From Schistocephalus solidus (taxonomy: Eukaryota > Platyhelminthes > Cestoda > Diphyllobothriidea > Diphyllobothriidae): 64,000 nt of DNA. The stretch spans positions 1 to 64,000 of the forward strand of contig WEDG01003239.1 of NCBI GenBank assembly GCA_017591395.1, given 5' to 3'. This document shows positions 37,001-48,727 of the stretch, in pieces. The translations under genes were made by a program, and so were the position numbers. The notes beneath the pieces are model-generated. The model did no database searches. It was not told where the DNA came from and saw only the letters and a program-made list of their open reading frames with translations. The number at the start of each line of letters is the position of its first letter. Position 1 is the first letter of the stretch.

Positions 37001-37364
37001 CTTCGGAGCCCCCGACGGTCATCTCTGGCACCAATTTCCTCACTCCCACCACTATAGCGACCACATCTCAATACTCATCACCTGTTACCTCCACCACCAC
37101 CACAGCCACCAACACCGCTGCCGTCACCACCACTACCAGCGATGGGGGCTCGGTCCTAAATTGTCCTTTTTGCGACCGCAGATTCCTCTCACGCATTGGC
37201 CTGGTCGGTTACCTGCGAATCCATCGCATGGAGACTGCTGAACCAGTGCGTGGGGCTCCGAAATACAGTCGACGCACCCACGTCCAATGCCCTTACTGTT
37301 CCCGCACCTTCACACACTGCATGGGCCTATAAGGTCACATGTGCCTCCACGATAACCTGTGGTA
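34009..37364 (+). pseudogene. Non-LTR endonuclease-reverse transcriptase with C-terminal zinc fingers (decayed)
   Basis: Broken ORF of about 1,120 codons. In order: LAVWNVHSLLDN (endonuclease start), ISTYAPP (about 34350), [13 protein letters not shown] (about 34455-34495), WMHPQSRHYHLLNYILV, KAYVGNP...LREMQDAW (about 35040-35140), NEWENFFATTTAVYGP, LTALFQAMWHQGQIPRDFK and TRILLNRLNGHLEQGLVP (35526-35740), MVRQLYGN...GIKQGG (35940-36030), RLRINTEKTVGMHQ (about 36190-36235), FTYLGSNLSRS, then C2H2-like fingers. Stops and frame changes occur every few hundred bases. I see no F/YADD box between GIKQGG and RLRINTEKT, where the RT active site belongs. From memory this family, with its WNVRSLL-type start and paired fingers, is abundant in diphyllobothriid tapeworms. 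The enzyme would nick target DNA and copy its own RNA into it. Confidence 0.9.
37162..37360 (+). pseudogene. Zinc-finger tail of the EN-RT element
   Basis: Finger 1 begins CPFCDRRFLSRIGLVGYLRI, with Tyr where the first zinc-binding His is expected. Finger 2 begins CPYCSRTFTHCMGL, has an in-frame stop, then GHMCLHDN. A Ser/Thr/Pro-rich run (about 37030-37140) precedes them. Such fingers are thought to help the element protein bind nucleic acid. The same tail in decayed form lies at 12809-13033 on the minus strand. Confidence 0.85.
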
Positions 37365-37477
37365 AACCACCGTAGGCTTAAACACCTCAGCACACAATAA
37401 CTCCACCAATACATACACGCCTCCCTCCCCATCTTCATTTGCTCAAGTACACCATGGTTTTCTAGAAACCATGACAT

Positions 37478-38180
37478 GGAAGGCTGCCAATCTGACGCTT
37501 ACACTAGACCACGTCGTCGGCCCAGTGTGCTGTGCGTTGAGTAGCTGACCAGTGGACTGGAGTCAGACGGCGATGGCTCTTCCATATCTCTTGGTAAGTG
37601 AATCTCGGTTTGTGCGATATAGAGACCAAGTCATGTGGTGGGGCTCGAAGACGGGTACGCCGGTCTGTCAGCCAATGCGCCCACTCCCACACATGACTAC
37701 TAACTGGCTTGGGCGGTGGTCTGATTGGTGGGATGGAGAAGAGAGTGAGGTCGATGGCTCAGCACATTTTTCCTCAATAAACTTAAGCTGACCTGCTTGA
37801 AACCATCACGGTGCACTTAGAGATGTGACTTAAAAGGTTGCCAACTGACGGGGTAACTCGCACCGCGTGGTCAGCCCAGTGCGTGCGTTTGTGAGCAATG
37901 GACGACTGACAGTCTGTGAGTCAGGTTGCAATGGCTCCTTTTAATGTGGCCTTTATAGCACCCCCACTCATTTGGGATTCGAGAGTACCCTCTCTTGATG
38001 CTGTGTTCTTGTTTGGAGTAGGGCCACAGTGCGTGGGCCTGAACCCTCGCACATCTCCGGTCTTCTTGACTACGGCTTGGCACTCGGTCAATGTGAGGGA
38101 GTGGAACAGTTGGAGGTAGATGCATAGAAAGTCGACTCTCACTATAAGCCAGTGCAAGTCACCGTCCCTGCACAGCATAT
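37478..38180 (+). repeat. Two partial R375 heads after the EN-RT element
   Basis: A diverged copy starts near 37480 (GGCTGCCAATCTGACGC, then CGGCCCAGTGTGCTGTGCG). A better copy starts near 37838 (AAGGTTGCCAACTGACGGGG, then GTGGTCAGCCCAGTGCGTGC). Both are in the same orientation as the 32810-33185 copy, so R375 flanks the element on both sides as direct repeats. Confidence 0.7.
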
Positions 38181-39990
38181 GGCGGGCAAAGTCGAAAATG
38201 CCGGTCAAACTAGCGTGTTTGCAGGTGTTGTGGCACGCTCAGGGCGGCTACGGCCACGCCAGCCATCTGTGTCCTCTCCCACTTCCGGTCTTCTTGGCTT
38301 TGTCACTACACCGGGCTCAGGAGAAGAGGAGGAGATAGTGTGGTAGCTGCAGTGCCAGTCTGCTATTACTTTAAACTACATCACCTGCAAGTCACTGTAC
38401 CTGCACCACCCTGCTGTAGAGCGTACGGTGGACCTCGTCGAAATCGACGGTTGAAGTACCGGGTGTGTGCCCCCTGTGCCCCCTAAACGAGCTGCGTAAT
38501 TCGATGCGCTGGACCATTTAAGGGGCCAAATCGGTGTTCGGCATGCATTATCTGGGTTGAGACCCATAGCAACTTTCGAACATGGAATGGGGTTTGGTGG
38601 CCCACCTAGAGGCGGCTAGGGCCTAGGGGACCCGGCCAAACCAGCCACCTGCGCACTCTCCCATCTCTGGTCTTTCTTCAATCTGGCCTGACACTGGGCA
38701 TAGATGGGGCAGGAGGAGAAAGTGCGGTAGATGCAGCACAAGCCTACTATCACTTTAAACTAAATCACGCACGTATCACCGTTCCTGCTCCACGCTGCTG
38801 TGGAACGTTCCGTGAACCTCGTCAAAATCGATGGTCGAACTACCGTGGGTGTGCTAATGTGCCCACTAAACGGTCTGCGTAATTGATGCGCTGGACCATA
38901 ACAGTGGCTAAATCGGTGTTTGGCAGGCATTATCTGGGTTGAGCTCCCAAAAGAAATGCCGAATATTGGGGTGGTGTGCTGGCACGCCCAGGGCCATCTC
39001 CAGCCGTGCCAGCCACCTGCGTCTTCTACCGCCACCGGTCTTCTTGATTCAGTCATGACACTGGGCTCCAGTTGGCTGGGACGATACGAGTGCGGTAGCT
39101 GCAGTGCCAGTCTTCTAGCACTTTAAACTACATCACGCACAAGTCACTGTACCTGCAACACCCTGCTGTGTAGCGTACGTTGGACCTCGTCAAAATCGAC
39201 GTTGAACTACTGTGTGTGTGCCTTAAAAAGGCTGCGTATTATATGCATTTGACAAACATGGGGGCCACTTTAGGGCACGGTAGGCGTTATTCGGGTTGCG
39301 CTCCCATAACAAATGCCGAACATGGGGTGGTTGTGTGGTGGTACGCCTAGGGGTGGCTAGGGCCTAGGGGCCTCGGCCACGCCAGCAACTTGCGTCCTCT
39401 CCCATCTCCGGGCTTCTTGACTCTGTCTTGGCACCGGGCATAGGTGGGGCAGAAGGAGAGAGTGCGGTAGATGCCACGCAAGTCTACTACCACTTTAAAC
39501 TAAATCATGCTCAAGTCACCGTACCTGCACCACCCTGCAATGAAGCTGTACTTTGGATCTCCTCAAAATCTACGGTTGGTCTACCGTTTTTGGTTGGGAT
39601 TTGGGTTTTTGCCCCCTAAAAGGGCTGCGTATTGAATGCGCTGAACCATTATAGGGGCGAAATAGGTGTTCGGCAGGCATTATCTGCGTTGAGCTCCCAT
39701 AAGAAATGCCTAACATGGGGTCCTAAATATGGGCACCGTCCACTTTTGCAATTTATGCTCTCTGTGGACTATTATTCATGTGAACCCGATGACACCTCTG
39801 GTCTCCTTGACTATGTCTTGACACCGAGCACAAGTGGGTGAGGAAAGAGAGAGTATGGTAGATGCTGTGCAAGTCAACTATCATTTCAAACTAATTTGCG
39901 CACTTGTCACTGTCCCTGCACCACCCATCCACAGAGCATGCAGTCAATATCGTCCGATCCCAACGGTTGAACTGACGGGGTGGTGTTGAG
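38180..39990 (+). repeat. R375 tandem array, about five units
   Basis: The anchor CTTTAAACTA (or close variant) recurs at 38370, 38753, 39121, 39493 and 39883, giving periods of 383, 368, 372 and 390. A second anchor, the GTCTTCTTGA-type line, recurs in step at about 38288, 38668, 39038, 39411 and 39800. Each unit also has a GGCAGGCATTATCTG-like block and a CCACGCCAGCCACCTGCG block. Units are diverged and partly truncated. ORFs of 60-98 codons on both strands are artefacts of the repeat. Confidence 0.85.
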
Positions 39991-40222
39991 GTTTAAGCAT
40001 ACTTATCGTTCACATTCCGCCGCCACACACAAACGCACTCCAGACCCATTTAAACTCTGTTCACAGCTCATGATTACAGTCCCCATGTAATTGTAACGGT
40101 CTGATGATGCATTACTGAAAACAGGTGTTTTCCAACTGACATTTCAATTTAAACGATGGCAATTCGCAGCATCAATTTGTAACCTAAAGCTGATTAGTAT
40201 GCTCAATACTGGCAGCTGGTGA

Positions 40223-40500
40223 AGATTACACGGGTGTCCCACAGTGACTGATGAACTTCGGTCAACATTTCCATATCAAATTTTTGTCTGCGCCTACAGA
40301 TCCTTGAATATACTGCTCTACTGAGGAAATAAAGAAGCTGAAATTTCAACACTGCAGTATCTACCAGAAAGCAAATAGGGAACGCTGGGGGACCAACTGA
40401 GGAGCCGAACCCCTCGTTGCTGTGTCACGCAGCAGCAGAAACATCGGCGAAAAACGTGTCTGGGCTTTTAGCTAGTAACTATGTCGGAAGTACGGTATAA
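40223..40500 (+). repeat. 350-bp repeat, copy 1
   Basis: Shares GTGTCCCACAGTG/ATTCCACAGTG, GAACGCTGGGGGACC and GGGCTTTTAGCTA blocks in order with 40558-40860, offset by 335-355 bases. No coding potential. Confidence 0.75.
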
Positions 40501-40557
40501 TGTCTTTGCCATATAAGACTCATACTACTTGAAGTACTACTTGTTTGTAGAATGGGC

Positions 40558-40860
40558 ATTACGTGGTTATTCCACAGTGGTTGATTGTCTTCGACCCCAA
40601 TGTTCATTGACATTTCGGGTCTGACACTAAAAAGTCATTTCCGAATCATCTGACTCCATGTCCTGCACTTAATGATTTCAGAAATTATTATTCCGATTAT
40701 TCTCTGGAGTCCATATACCAGAAACCGCATAGAGAACGCTGGGGGACCCACTGATGAGCCGAACTCCCATAGCTGGTCCATGCAGCGGCATCATATGGGA
40801 GAAACAGGTGTCAGGGCTTTTAGCTAATACCTGTTCTGCTATTGTGACAAATGGTTACAT
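40558..40860 (+). repeat. 350-bp repeat, copy 2
   Basis: Direct copy of the preceding unit with moderate divergence. The best-kept block is GAACGCTGGGGGACCCACTG near 40733. Confidence 0.75.
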
Positions 40861-43389
40861 AAATCAGTTAACTTTTATTAAGTGGTTTTCGTTTTGGAAA
40901 GCTGTCTTTCAGCCAATGATTATAATTTGCTGACAATTATAAGCTTACCTGTTTGATAAAAAGAATTAAATATAAATTGTGTTCCAATCCACTATATTTG
41001 CAAATTTCATTCGGTATGTTTTGTTAATTCACGGTATAAACGGGCCCAAAATGTTGCAGCCTTGGTGTATAATTATTTAATGGCACTGAATAAGGAAGAC
41101 CGCATTAGTATTTGTACTTAGCAGCTCCTAGCATTAGAAGGTAATAAAATAGTGCAAGAATCTTATTCAGTTACAAAAATAAGGTCTTCTATGGCAAAGC
41201 GAAACCACTTGAACAATGATGAGATGAGACTTAATAAGCACATTTTGCTATTGCGGTCGATGGCTGCCGTTTAAAATTGAGCATTCGCAGTATCGAAAGA
41301 AGAGGAAAAGGTGATCATTGGAACACAGTGCTTATTGGCCTGACGTTTCAGATTCTCTCGTGAACCCATCATCAGAGACAGATTTAGAAAATGATGCAAC
41401 AGCCTGCAACTGTCTCTGATGGTGTGTTAGACAGAGAATCCAAAATGTGAGGGCAATAGAACCGTGTTCACTCTATCAGCCATTCAGAGTATGTTCATCC
41501 ATTTTCTGTAGACTGAAGTCATCAGTTTGCCAGCTGGTAGGCGGCAGACAAGAACAGCCACTAATAGAAGCCTTTCATCAACTTTCTCTTTTATTGGGAA
41601 ATTTTGATCGAAAGTACCGAGTTCTGTTGTTCTTAATGTTGGGTAATACTATCCCGGTCCAGGAAGATGAGGATGTAGTCAAGTAGTATACTAAAAACTT
41701 GAGTATGCAATTCTCAAACAGTCGTCTACGTGGTGAACCCAGAGATTGCTTAACCCGTCGGCATGTCCATAATTGGTCAATATGTCGTTCTTCTCGAACG
41801 CGAAGAAAGTCCTTAGACAGGGTCTTCTGAGTTCCATGTGTTTATATTAATTTCAGTAGATTGAATAGGTAAGCCAGTCAAGAAAATGGAGCATATATAC
41901 TCCTGTAATACGGTAACAATGTAACAATTAAGGCAGAATGACGTAGCAATTATCGGAATTTTTGGAAATTATGGAGAAATCTGCTTTTCCTGTCATGTGC
42001 TTGTTCTAGTAGCCTGACGATTTGTAAAAATAGACAACCCAATTTGAAAGATGCGAAGTAGGGGCATGTGAATACGTGCAAAACTGGGAATCCAAGGTAA
42101 CTGACTCAAGGGGGGCAGGATTGGGCAGGACCGTAACCGCAACTCTTTACCTAACCCTAGCCATTAATATAAATCTAACTGTAACCTTAAGGATATTCAT
42201 GCTCAGAGGTTAAACAACAACCATTTCCAAAATAAAACTCACCTACCCAAATAAAATAAGTAACTGTGTTACTTTAAGGAAAAGTACAATTACACAATTT
42301 AGCGCTACCTGGTTATTTTCAGGATCCATGATGGATTATCAGCTTTTTCGACACGTCTATGAGAAGTTTTGAGATCTAGTGATATATTCACTGGAGTTCA
42401 GAAATTTTTTAAGTCAAAAATTAACATAGCGTGAGACTGAAACTTTTCGTGAAATCCCGCAGTAAAAGACGTCTGAAGCTAACACAACCTTCAAAAAACA
42501 ATGTTTCAATTTTAACTGTATACGTCGTCATTTCGTTTTGAATTGAATATGATAACACTAAAGTTTCGTAGAGGGTCATCCGACATTAGCTACCTAACTC
42601 GCAGTAGAGCAGACATTATTTGATGTGCATCGGATTTTCACGAAAAAATTGAGTGTATTACCATCAACTAAAACGTTATACTCACGATCTGCAAAGACTT
42701 ATCCACTAAAGGTTCTTATAAAATAAAAAGTTCTATTGACTAATTCATACACAGAAACTTAGCAATCAATGCCTGTCTTTCATTTAGTTTCTGTATTTAG
42801 TGGATACTGAGGCAATCGCCGGCACCCTTGCAAGATCAGTAAGCGGAGACTACTAGAATTCCGGTTTTCGAGACGAGGGATTGCTTTGAAACCCATCTTG
42901 ATGGCAGATCTCACTTGAAAATAACTTAAATTATATGAACTACATACGTGATTTAAGATCTGGTGATTTCTAATTCTTCAGCATTTTTAAGTTTCTTTCA
43001 TCAAATTTCCGTTTAACGTCGTGTCTAAATTGATTTTCATTTATTTCATAAAGTTAAGTCCAGGATTGAAGTTACTAAGCCGTTGCAGCAATTTTAACTG
43101 ATTGGTTGTTTTTCTTAATTTAGCTAACTACAAAGTAGAGGCCTTTGAGTTATCATCAGCGGATAAATAAAAACAAAATATTTACGGTATATAGACTTAT
43201 GAATATATGCATTTACACTCAAAAATAAGCAAATTCCATAACGACTTAAATCCCTTTGAAGTGGTTAGTTTCCCAATTTAGAGACAAATCAGATGCAAAT
43301 TCTTTATCGCTACAGTAGTTTTTCCACAGAATCTTAATTTTATTTCAAGTAATTGTAACTGTATTTAATTTTTTATTTGAATTTACCAG
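40861..43389. other. AT-rich DNA upstream of the first Ig exon seen
   Basis: Contains the short fold-back at 41344-41447 and a 79-codon ORF (41447-41686) of unknown nature. The exon with the first half of Ig1 could lie here or further left. I searched by eye and did not find it. Confidence 0.4.
41344..41447. repeat. Imperfect inverted repeat (fold-back)
   Basis: Arm 1 (41344-41380) contains GATTCTCT and CCATCATCAGAGACA. Arm 2 (41411-41447) contains their complements TGTCTCTGATGG and AGAGAATC. Arms are about 37 bases with a 30-base loop. This could be the remains of a small fold-back transposon or the junction of two copies of a repeat. Confidence 0.75.
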
Positions 43390-43488
43390 CAATTAGAAAC
43401 CATGTCTTGGGTAAAGGCTCCTCGACAACTCCTGTCGCGCGGGGTCTTCAGAATAACTGAAGAAAAGCGAATATCTGTCGTTCCGCCG
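43390..43488 (+). CDS. Ig-superfamily cell-adhesion gene, exon encoding middle of Ig1
   Basis: Borders are a pyrimidine-rich TTTGAATTTACCAG acceptor and a CCG|GTAAGA donor. The exon is 99 nt (33 codons), phase 0 to phase 0. It reads QLETMSWVKAPRQLL, then RITEEKRISVVPP, which fits strands C to D of a V-type Ig domain: the core Trp in SWVK, then the KRISVVPP stretch that in Lachesin/DIP/IgLON proteins precedes strand E. Joined to the next exon it continues without a frame change into the DSGSYRC region. The exon with the first Ig1 cysteine should lie upstream. Internal exon; the start codon is not in view. The ATG inside (METMSW region) is not taken as a start because the reading is open upstream to the acceptor. 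Confidence 0.75.
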
Positions 43489-44959
43489 GTAAGATTAGAC
43501 AGTTCTAATACGTTCAGCTTTTAGTTGTGACGTGTAGGATTCTTCAAATGGAAGGTTTTATTTTTTTCTTCTAATGACACTGTTTTGACCATCAAATATT
43601 ATTTGGACAGCATATAACATTTAATGTTGTTTTTTTCAGGTAGCATTAGAAAACGCTATTTAATAGTTATCAGTAGAAATAGAGATGCCATTTTGCGTGT
43701 CTAGGTCCCAGTTTCTGTGACGTGGGGAAGGAAAATATGAAAGAACTTTACGCCTCTTACTGCTTCCGACTGTACGCCATATCCAAGATGTCTGCTCCTT
43801 TTATTCATTAAAAATTGTGCTTACATTAGCAAAACGGAATTCAAGGAAACGCACCCGCTAAGGATAGATGGCAGTCACCGCTATAAAACCAAAAACGTGG
43901 TTCGCTAGGATACTTCATTAATTCTTTTTATGTACCACGTGCTCGAGACATTCCTTCATTTAGCTTAAACTTTAAATAGGTGGCTGGCTGAGGGTCTGCA
44001 ATTTGACCAGGATAATCATTTGTTATGTTAAACTTCTGAAGTTATGCCAACAGTAAAATGTTAACGCTGTCTTAAAATGTGCACTCTGTTTTGACATACT
44101 ATTTAATATCATAATGAATAGTTTCGTAGTGTTCGCAAACAGCTAGCTGTTATTAAACATTGCAGTTAAAAGCCAAAAGTTTAGGTAGATTTCGAGTGAT
44201 AGCAAATTAGTTAAACATAGAATCCTTTCATTCTTTGAAACAATTAATAGTCTTGATCACAGGATAAGGACTAGATATAGGAAGTTTTTAAGGAGAAGGC
44301 GATAGGAGCAGTGCCTTTGAGGATGAGTCCGAATAAGAATCTGAAACGACAGATAATATTTTTCTTGTTTCCGCTTTCGCAAATGTTTCTTTTAAACTAA
44401 AAAACACTTCTTGATGGTGGAGAAGTTTAGCTGCACTAAATAATCCTTTAGATGAAACGGTTTTGCTAAGGAGCTCAAGAATATGTGCGTACGGCAGAAA
44501 CCCTCACAGCACCAGACACACAACATGCTAAGGGGATGTTCTGGAAGAAAATATGGCCCACATACCATCTACCTCTCTTCCTATAGTCGTTTTAGGGGAA
44601 CAAAGTAATGTTAAAGCGCATAGGTTTCCAAATGTGCGACAAAAATAAAGCTGCTTTCGGGAATTTTGGAGCTCCAAATAACGCAAAGCATTAAGTAAAA
44701 GAAATGTATTTCAAATATTTTCACGTGGATAAAATGGTCTTATTTTGATATTGGTTAAATCCTCAGATGCTTTGTATGGGAGGACTTGATTTTAGGCAGG
44801 ATTCAAAGCGAAGGGGAATGACTAGTCGTCGAACAAAACTACACATAAATTCTTTATCCTAGCGAGACACTAAGTTTTCAGCTTGGCGGCTTGCTTTTTC
44901 TTTAGTTTTTAATCGTTGCGTGTTCAAACGGCTCTGCCCGCCTTCAGAGCAGTGACGAT

Positions 44960-45660
44960 TAAAATTGCTCAAACTAAATGGGCGGCTGGTTCTATGCTAG
45001 ATTTCTGTAAATCGTTCAGCTCCACACTTACTTTCTGACTTCTAGTTGTCATTTTGGCTGCTGAACCACAGTAATTGCTAGACAGTTCTGGCAGGAACAA
45101 CGGTCGTGCTTTTGCAAGACGGCCACTAAAGCAGGGTTGTGGCCGACCCACCAAACTTATAGGATATTCCATATCCAGTTTCTGCACTCCAAGTTTACGT
45201 GCTTCACGCAGACCACCGGGGCCGCCAGAGCGTATAGTTCCTCGTGATGTGTGAATTCGACTTTGATCACTGCATATCCATCAACGTCATTTTCCGTATA
45301 GTAAAGGTAGACGGTTTTTGCCTGGGGTAGCTGCAACATTTGCCAAAGGAATTCCTAAATCACCAGTCTGTCAGCTCTTTAGGTAACCATCACATACTTC
45401 ACAGACTGGTTGATGCTAATGGGTATTAATAACTATAGCGCCTGGGTCTGTTTATCGGAAGTGTGATTTTGAAAACCTGTGTCATTAGCTGCATGGGCCT
45501 AAAATACTCCTTTGTTAAGTCGGACGCCAATCCTCGCAACCTATATATTAAGTGATTTTGAATGTCCAAATATTTTCCAGGAGTTAGATCTTTTACAGAA
45601 CTGACAAACTGGCCCATTTTTGTCCTCAATCAAAAACCCCTGGAGTTCGATTCTTAATAA
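44960..45660 (-). pseudogene. Unidentified protein-like fragments, frameshifted
   Basis: The minus strand gives three successive fragments: one with MGQFVSSVKDLTPGKYLDIQ (45426-45629), one with VYLYYTENDVDGYAVIKVEF and THHEELYALAAP (45170-45360), and one with GGLREARKLGVQKLDMEYPI and LVGRPQPCFSGRLAKARPL (44969-45235). The second and third overlap in different frames and read as one protein if a frameshift is placed near 45225. The amino-acid text looks conserved rather than random (balanced composition, charged/hydrophobic alternation). I do not recognise the family. TTTAG|GAATTCC ahead of the second fragment could be a splice acceptor, so a real minus-strand gene inside the intron is also possible. 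Confidence 0.4.
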
Positions 45661-45879
45661 CATAAGGATGATTGCATGGTCGGCTGGGAACTACGTAGTC
45701 ACGGGTGAGCGCAAGCGTTGACTGCTTCTTTGAAGGGTGTGAGTTGAAGCTTAACCAGGAGACCCAAACTGCGAGATACTTTAACGTAATTCAGTCTGCG
45801 TCGCATTCTATCCCAAGCACGCAAGCAAGATATAGCGCGAATTTATGATGACTGGCTAAGCTTCCACAAACCAAGCGTT

Positions 45880-46260
45880 TAAACTCTATTGGACTCTCTT
45901 AGAGTGCAGGAAACCGATCAAAAGCACAGAGACCTGGAGGAAATTATCTCGTCTTCACTTTGCTCTAAGGACCTCATACGATATGCTGACAAATTAGTCT
46001 ATGCTATGTTGTGTACCCAGGCATGTGAAAATGTCCTCTCTTCGTGTTACGGTATTAAGCCTTGGTTAGATGCGCAACTTAATCAGAGGTAAATTAAAAA
46101 CCCTTCTCCTCGTGTCGTCTGCTCAGCCAAAAACAGTAAATTATGCTCGTTCTTATGCAAGGACCATTCACCTGGAACTTCCCAAACAAAAGAAGAAATC
46201 AATGCCTGTTCAATATCAGGCCAGCTTAGCGATCACCAATTTCTATCGGCCATAACTCAA
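45880..46260 (+). pseudogene. Possible Mediator subunit 4-like fragment
   Basis: A plus-strand frame of about 67 codons reads SLRVQETDQKHRDLEEIISS, then CSKDLIRYADKLVYAMLC. DLIRYADKL with a preceding charged helix recalls the conserved ELIRYAHRIS region of Mediator subunit 4, a part of the RNA polymerase II co-activator complex. The reading stops at QLNQR and continues in another frame (about 46070-46255). If the match is right, this is a broken copy or a single exon. The similarity is short and judged by eye. Confidence 0.25.
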
Positions 46261-48727
46261 AAGGTATGAATTAACGGCCTCATGTTAGGCTTTCAAATAT
46301 TTTGAACGTCAGTTTGGGATACTGATTTGGATGGCATTATCGAACCTTACCAGGCTGTTCTGCCGGACTAATTGTTGGCTGCAGGGTTTACAAAAGTTGG
46401 TCAAATACTACAATTAGATTTTTGCGGAGAATTTTTATCTAAATCGATATGAAGATTAAGAGATTAAAACCGCTTTTTCTAGTCTGTATGCCGCCTTACG
46501 CCAAACATAGTACAGTCTGATTTGAATTTAAGCTAGTGTCATCTACGTAAATTTAAGTCGACCGCCGTACAACCTAACTACAGTTTTGCAATCTGTTGCT
46601 TGCACTCGGCGTTATTCATGCTGATAGAAGAGTATTTTGAGTGAGCTTGCCCAGAGTTTTGCACGCTGGACAGAGCTGGATGGCCCCATCCCGAACGTGG
46701 CCATAGAAAATAATTAAGAGGAGTGAGTTTTTTTAGAAACGGAGACCGGAATAACTGGCGATTTCTTACTTTTTGCCACCAATATGAACTTTAGCGAATA
46801 TAGTACACATAACGAATAAGCCCCGTTTTGAGACTCAAATAAAAATATTTATCTGGAATAATGATAAAGGCAGAAACCTCAGTTCCAGTTAGATATAACC
46901 GTAGCTGATAAAGTAAGCAAGCATTCAATTTGTACTAATTACACACGAAATCAACCTCGACACTGAGGCCCAATATCTACCTTCCTGCAATTTCACGTAT
47001 GTTTCGACTGCTTGCATCTGCGCTTAGGGTCAAAGAGGTGATATTTGGTCGTATGCAGGCTGAAAATGTAATTGGTCCCTTTTGTATTTTATCGTGGTTC
47101 TGCCTTGCAGCAGCATTCAATCTGCTGTTTTTGCCACCTCACAGCATTAGCCTTGCGTCCCAGAACTCGAATTCCTTTTCTTTCTCGAGGTTATCAGCAA
47201 GTTCTTTGCATGAAACTCACTGTTTTTGGAGGCATATTTTGACGGCCGGCTTATCATGCGATCTGGTTTGTATACCCGTAGGGACAATTGTGCAGGAATA
47301 CTGATTAACTGGACTGAGTTGGTAAATTGCGACAATCGAATAATTCGTTCGCCTTGCTGTTCCAAATGCCACCTTGGTGCCATTAGGCGATATTCATAGA
47401 TAGCTCTGCAGCAATGCACGGTTTTCCCGATGTTAAATGTTCTACTTGTGCTGTAAATTTCTAGAACGACATTAGTCCAAATATATATTTCTCTGTGATC
47501 GTGTATGTCGGCAATGTCAGATAATAGTTCATGCGTATTCGATCCTTGTGAGATTTCATAATATATGCTAAAAGTTTTGTACAGTTCCTGTGTATTATCG
47601 CGACACGTACGTCCCTTTTTATAGATAGTGTGGAAAAAAATTGTTTTTGTTTAAACGCCACTCAACGATGGCTGTAATAATTGAGAGTTTCGCTTATATT
47701 ACCAACCTATTAGTGCAATAAGATGTAGAATTCCCGACTAGGCTGGTACACAATGAGAACGTTAATGATGTGATTTTGATTTATCATTCAGTTTTTGGGT
47801 GAATTTTCGACAGTAACCGTTTTATGGTGTGCGAAAGTCGGATATTACTCTTGTTATATATCCTAAAGAATACTGAGCACCTATCAGTGCTAAGAGGCCA
47901 ATTTTATTAGTTGAATTTAATATTTCCAATTCTTATAGGACCAATTCAAGAAACATGTTAGAACTCGGGTGATCCATCAACGTCCCTGTGACCTTCCCCG
48001 TGTTTCTTGTATAGGTAGGGATGGTTTGTATGGCCCCTTAGCAAGGCAACGGAATAAGAACGTCCCAACCAAGTAATAAAACTATACCGGAGCAGGATTT
48101 CGAGAGAGCTAAAAATGAGGTATAGTAAAAACTGTCTCCGCAGAGTGAAACTAGTTTCACCTGATTATATACCTTTAAGGGCCCTCAATTAACCTTAGGA
48201 GCATAATAAATGAGCTTGCACACAATAACTCAGAATTCAGTCCAACAGTGACTCTAAACCCTCCCTATGAAACTAGAGGCCCAAACATATGTTTTATCAG
48301 ATCATAAATAGCCGAACGCAAACGTGCAATTTGAAGGCAAAAAAGACCGCTCTGGGGCGCATACATGGAAAAGACGATGAATTAGGCTCTGACTTGCAAT
48401 TAAAAGACGCTAATAAAGATCTGGATTTTGAAAAGCATCTCCCAGACAAGCATAAAGATTGCTAAGCATGCATGCAAAATTTACGGTTTTCTATCAAAAT
48501 ATAGCATCTCAGCTAACACCCGAGGGCATACGTGATCAATGCGCGACAAAACTTCAAAAGGCTGCAAGCTTTTTCTCTTACTTTCCTCTGGCTGAGGATG
48601 GGCGGAGAATGACCTGTTCTTCCAATATGCTAGCACTCCCCTTCTTTTGAAAATACCGATGACCTCTGGTTTGAAATAGAATGTTTTTGGACAGAGTCGA
48701 CTGCTCATTGCTTTTGATTTGTTTTAG

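Larger units (their letters stand above)
43489..48727 (+). other. Intron of the Ig gene (5.2 kb)
   Basis: Runs from GTAAGA to a TTTGATTTGTTTTAG acceptor. It carries protein-like fragments on both strands at 44960-45640 and 45880-46260, described separately. Other ORFs (46999-47304, 47147-47419) overlap antisense and show no domain. Confidence 0.65.

Noticed and set aside
42140..42165. Interstitial telomere-like CTAACCCTA
   Set aside because: A single unit without tandem repetition, so not a telomeric tract.
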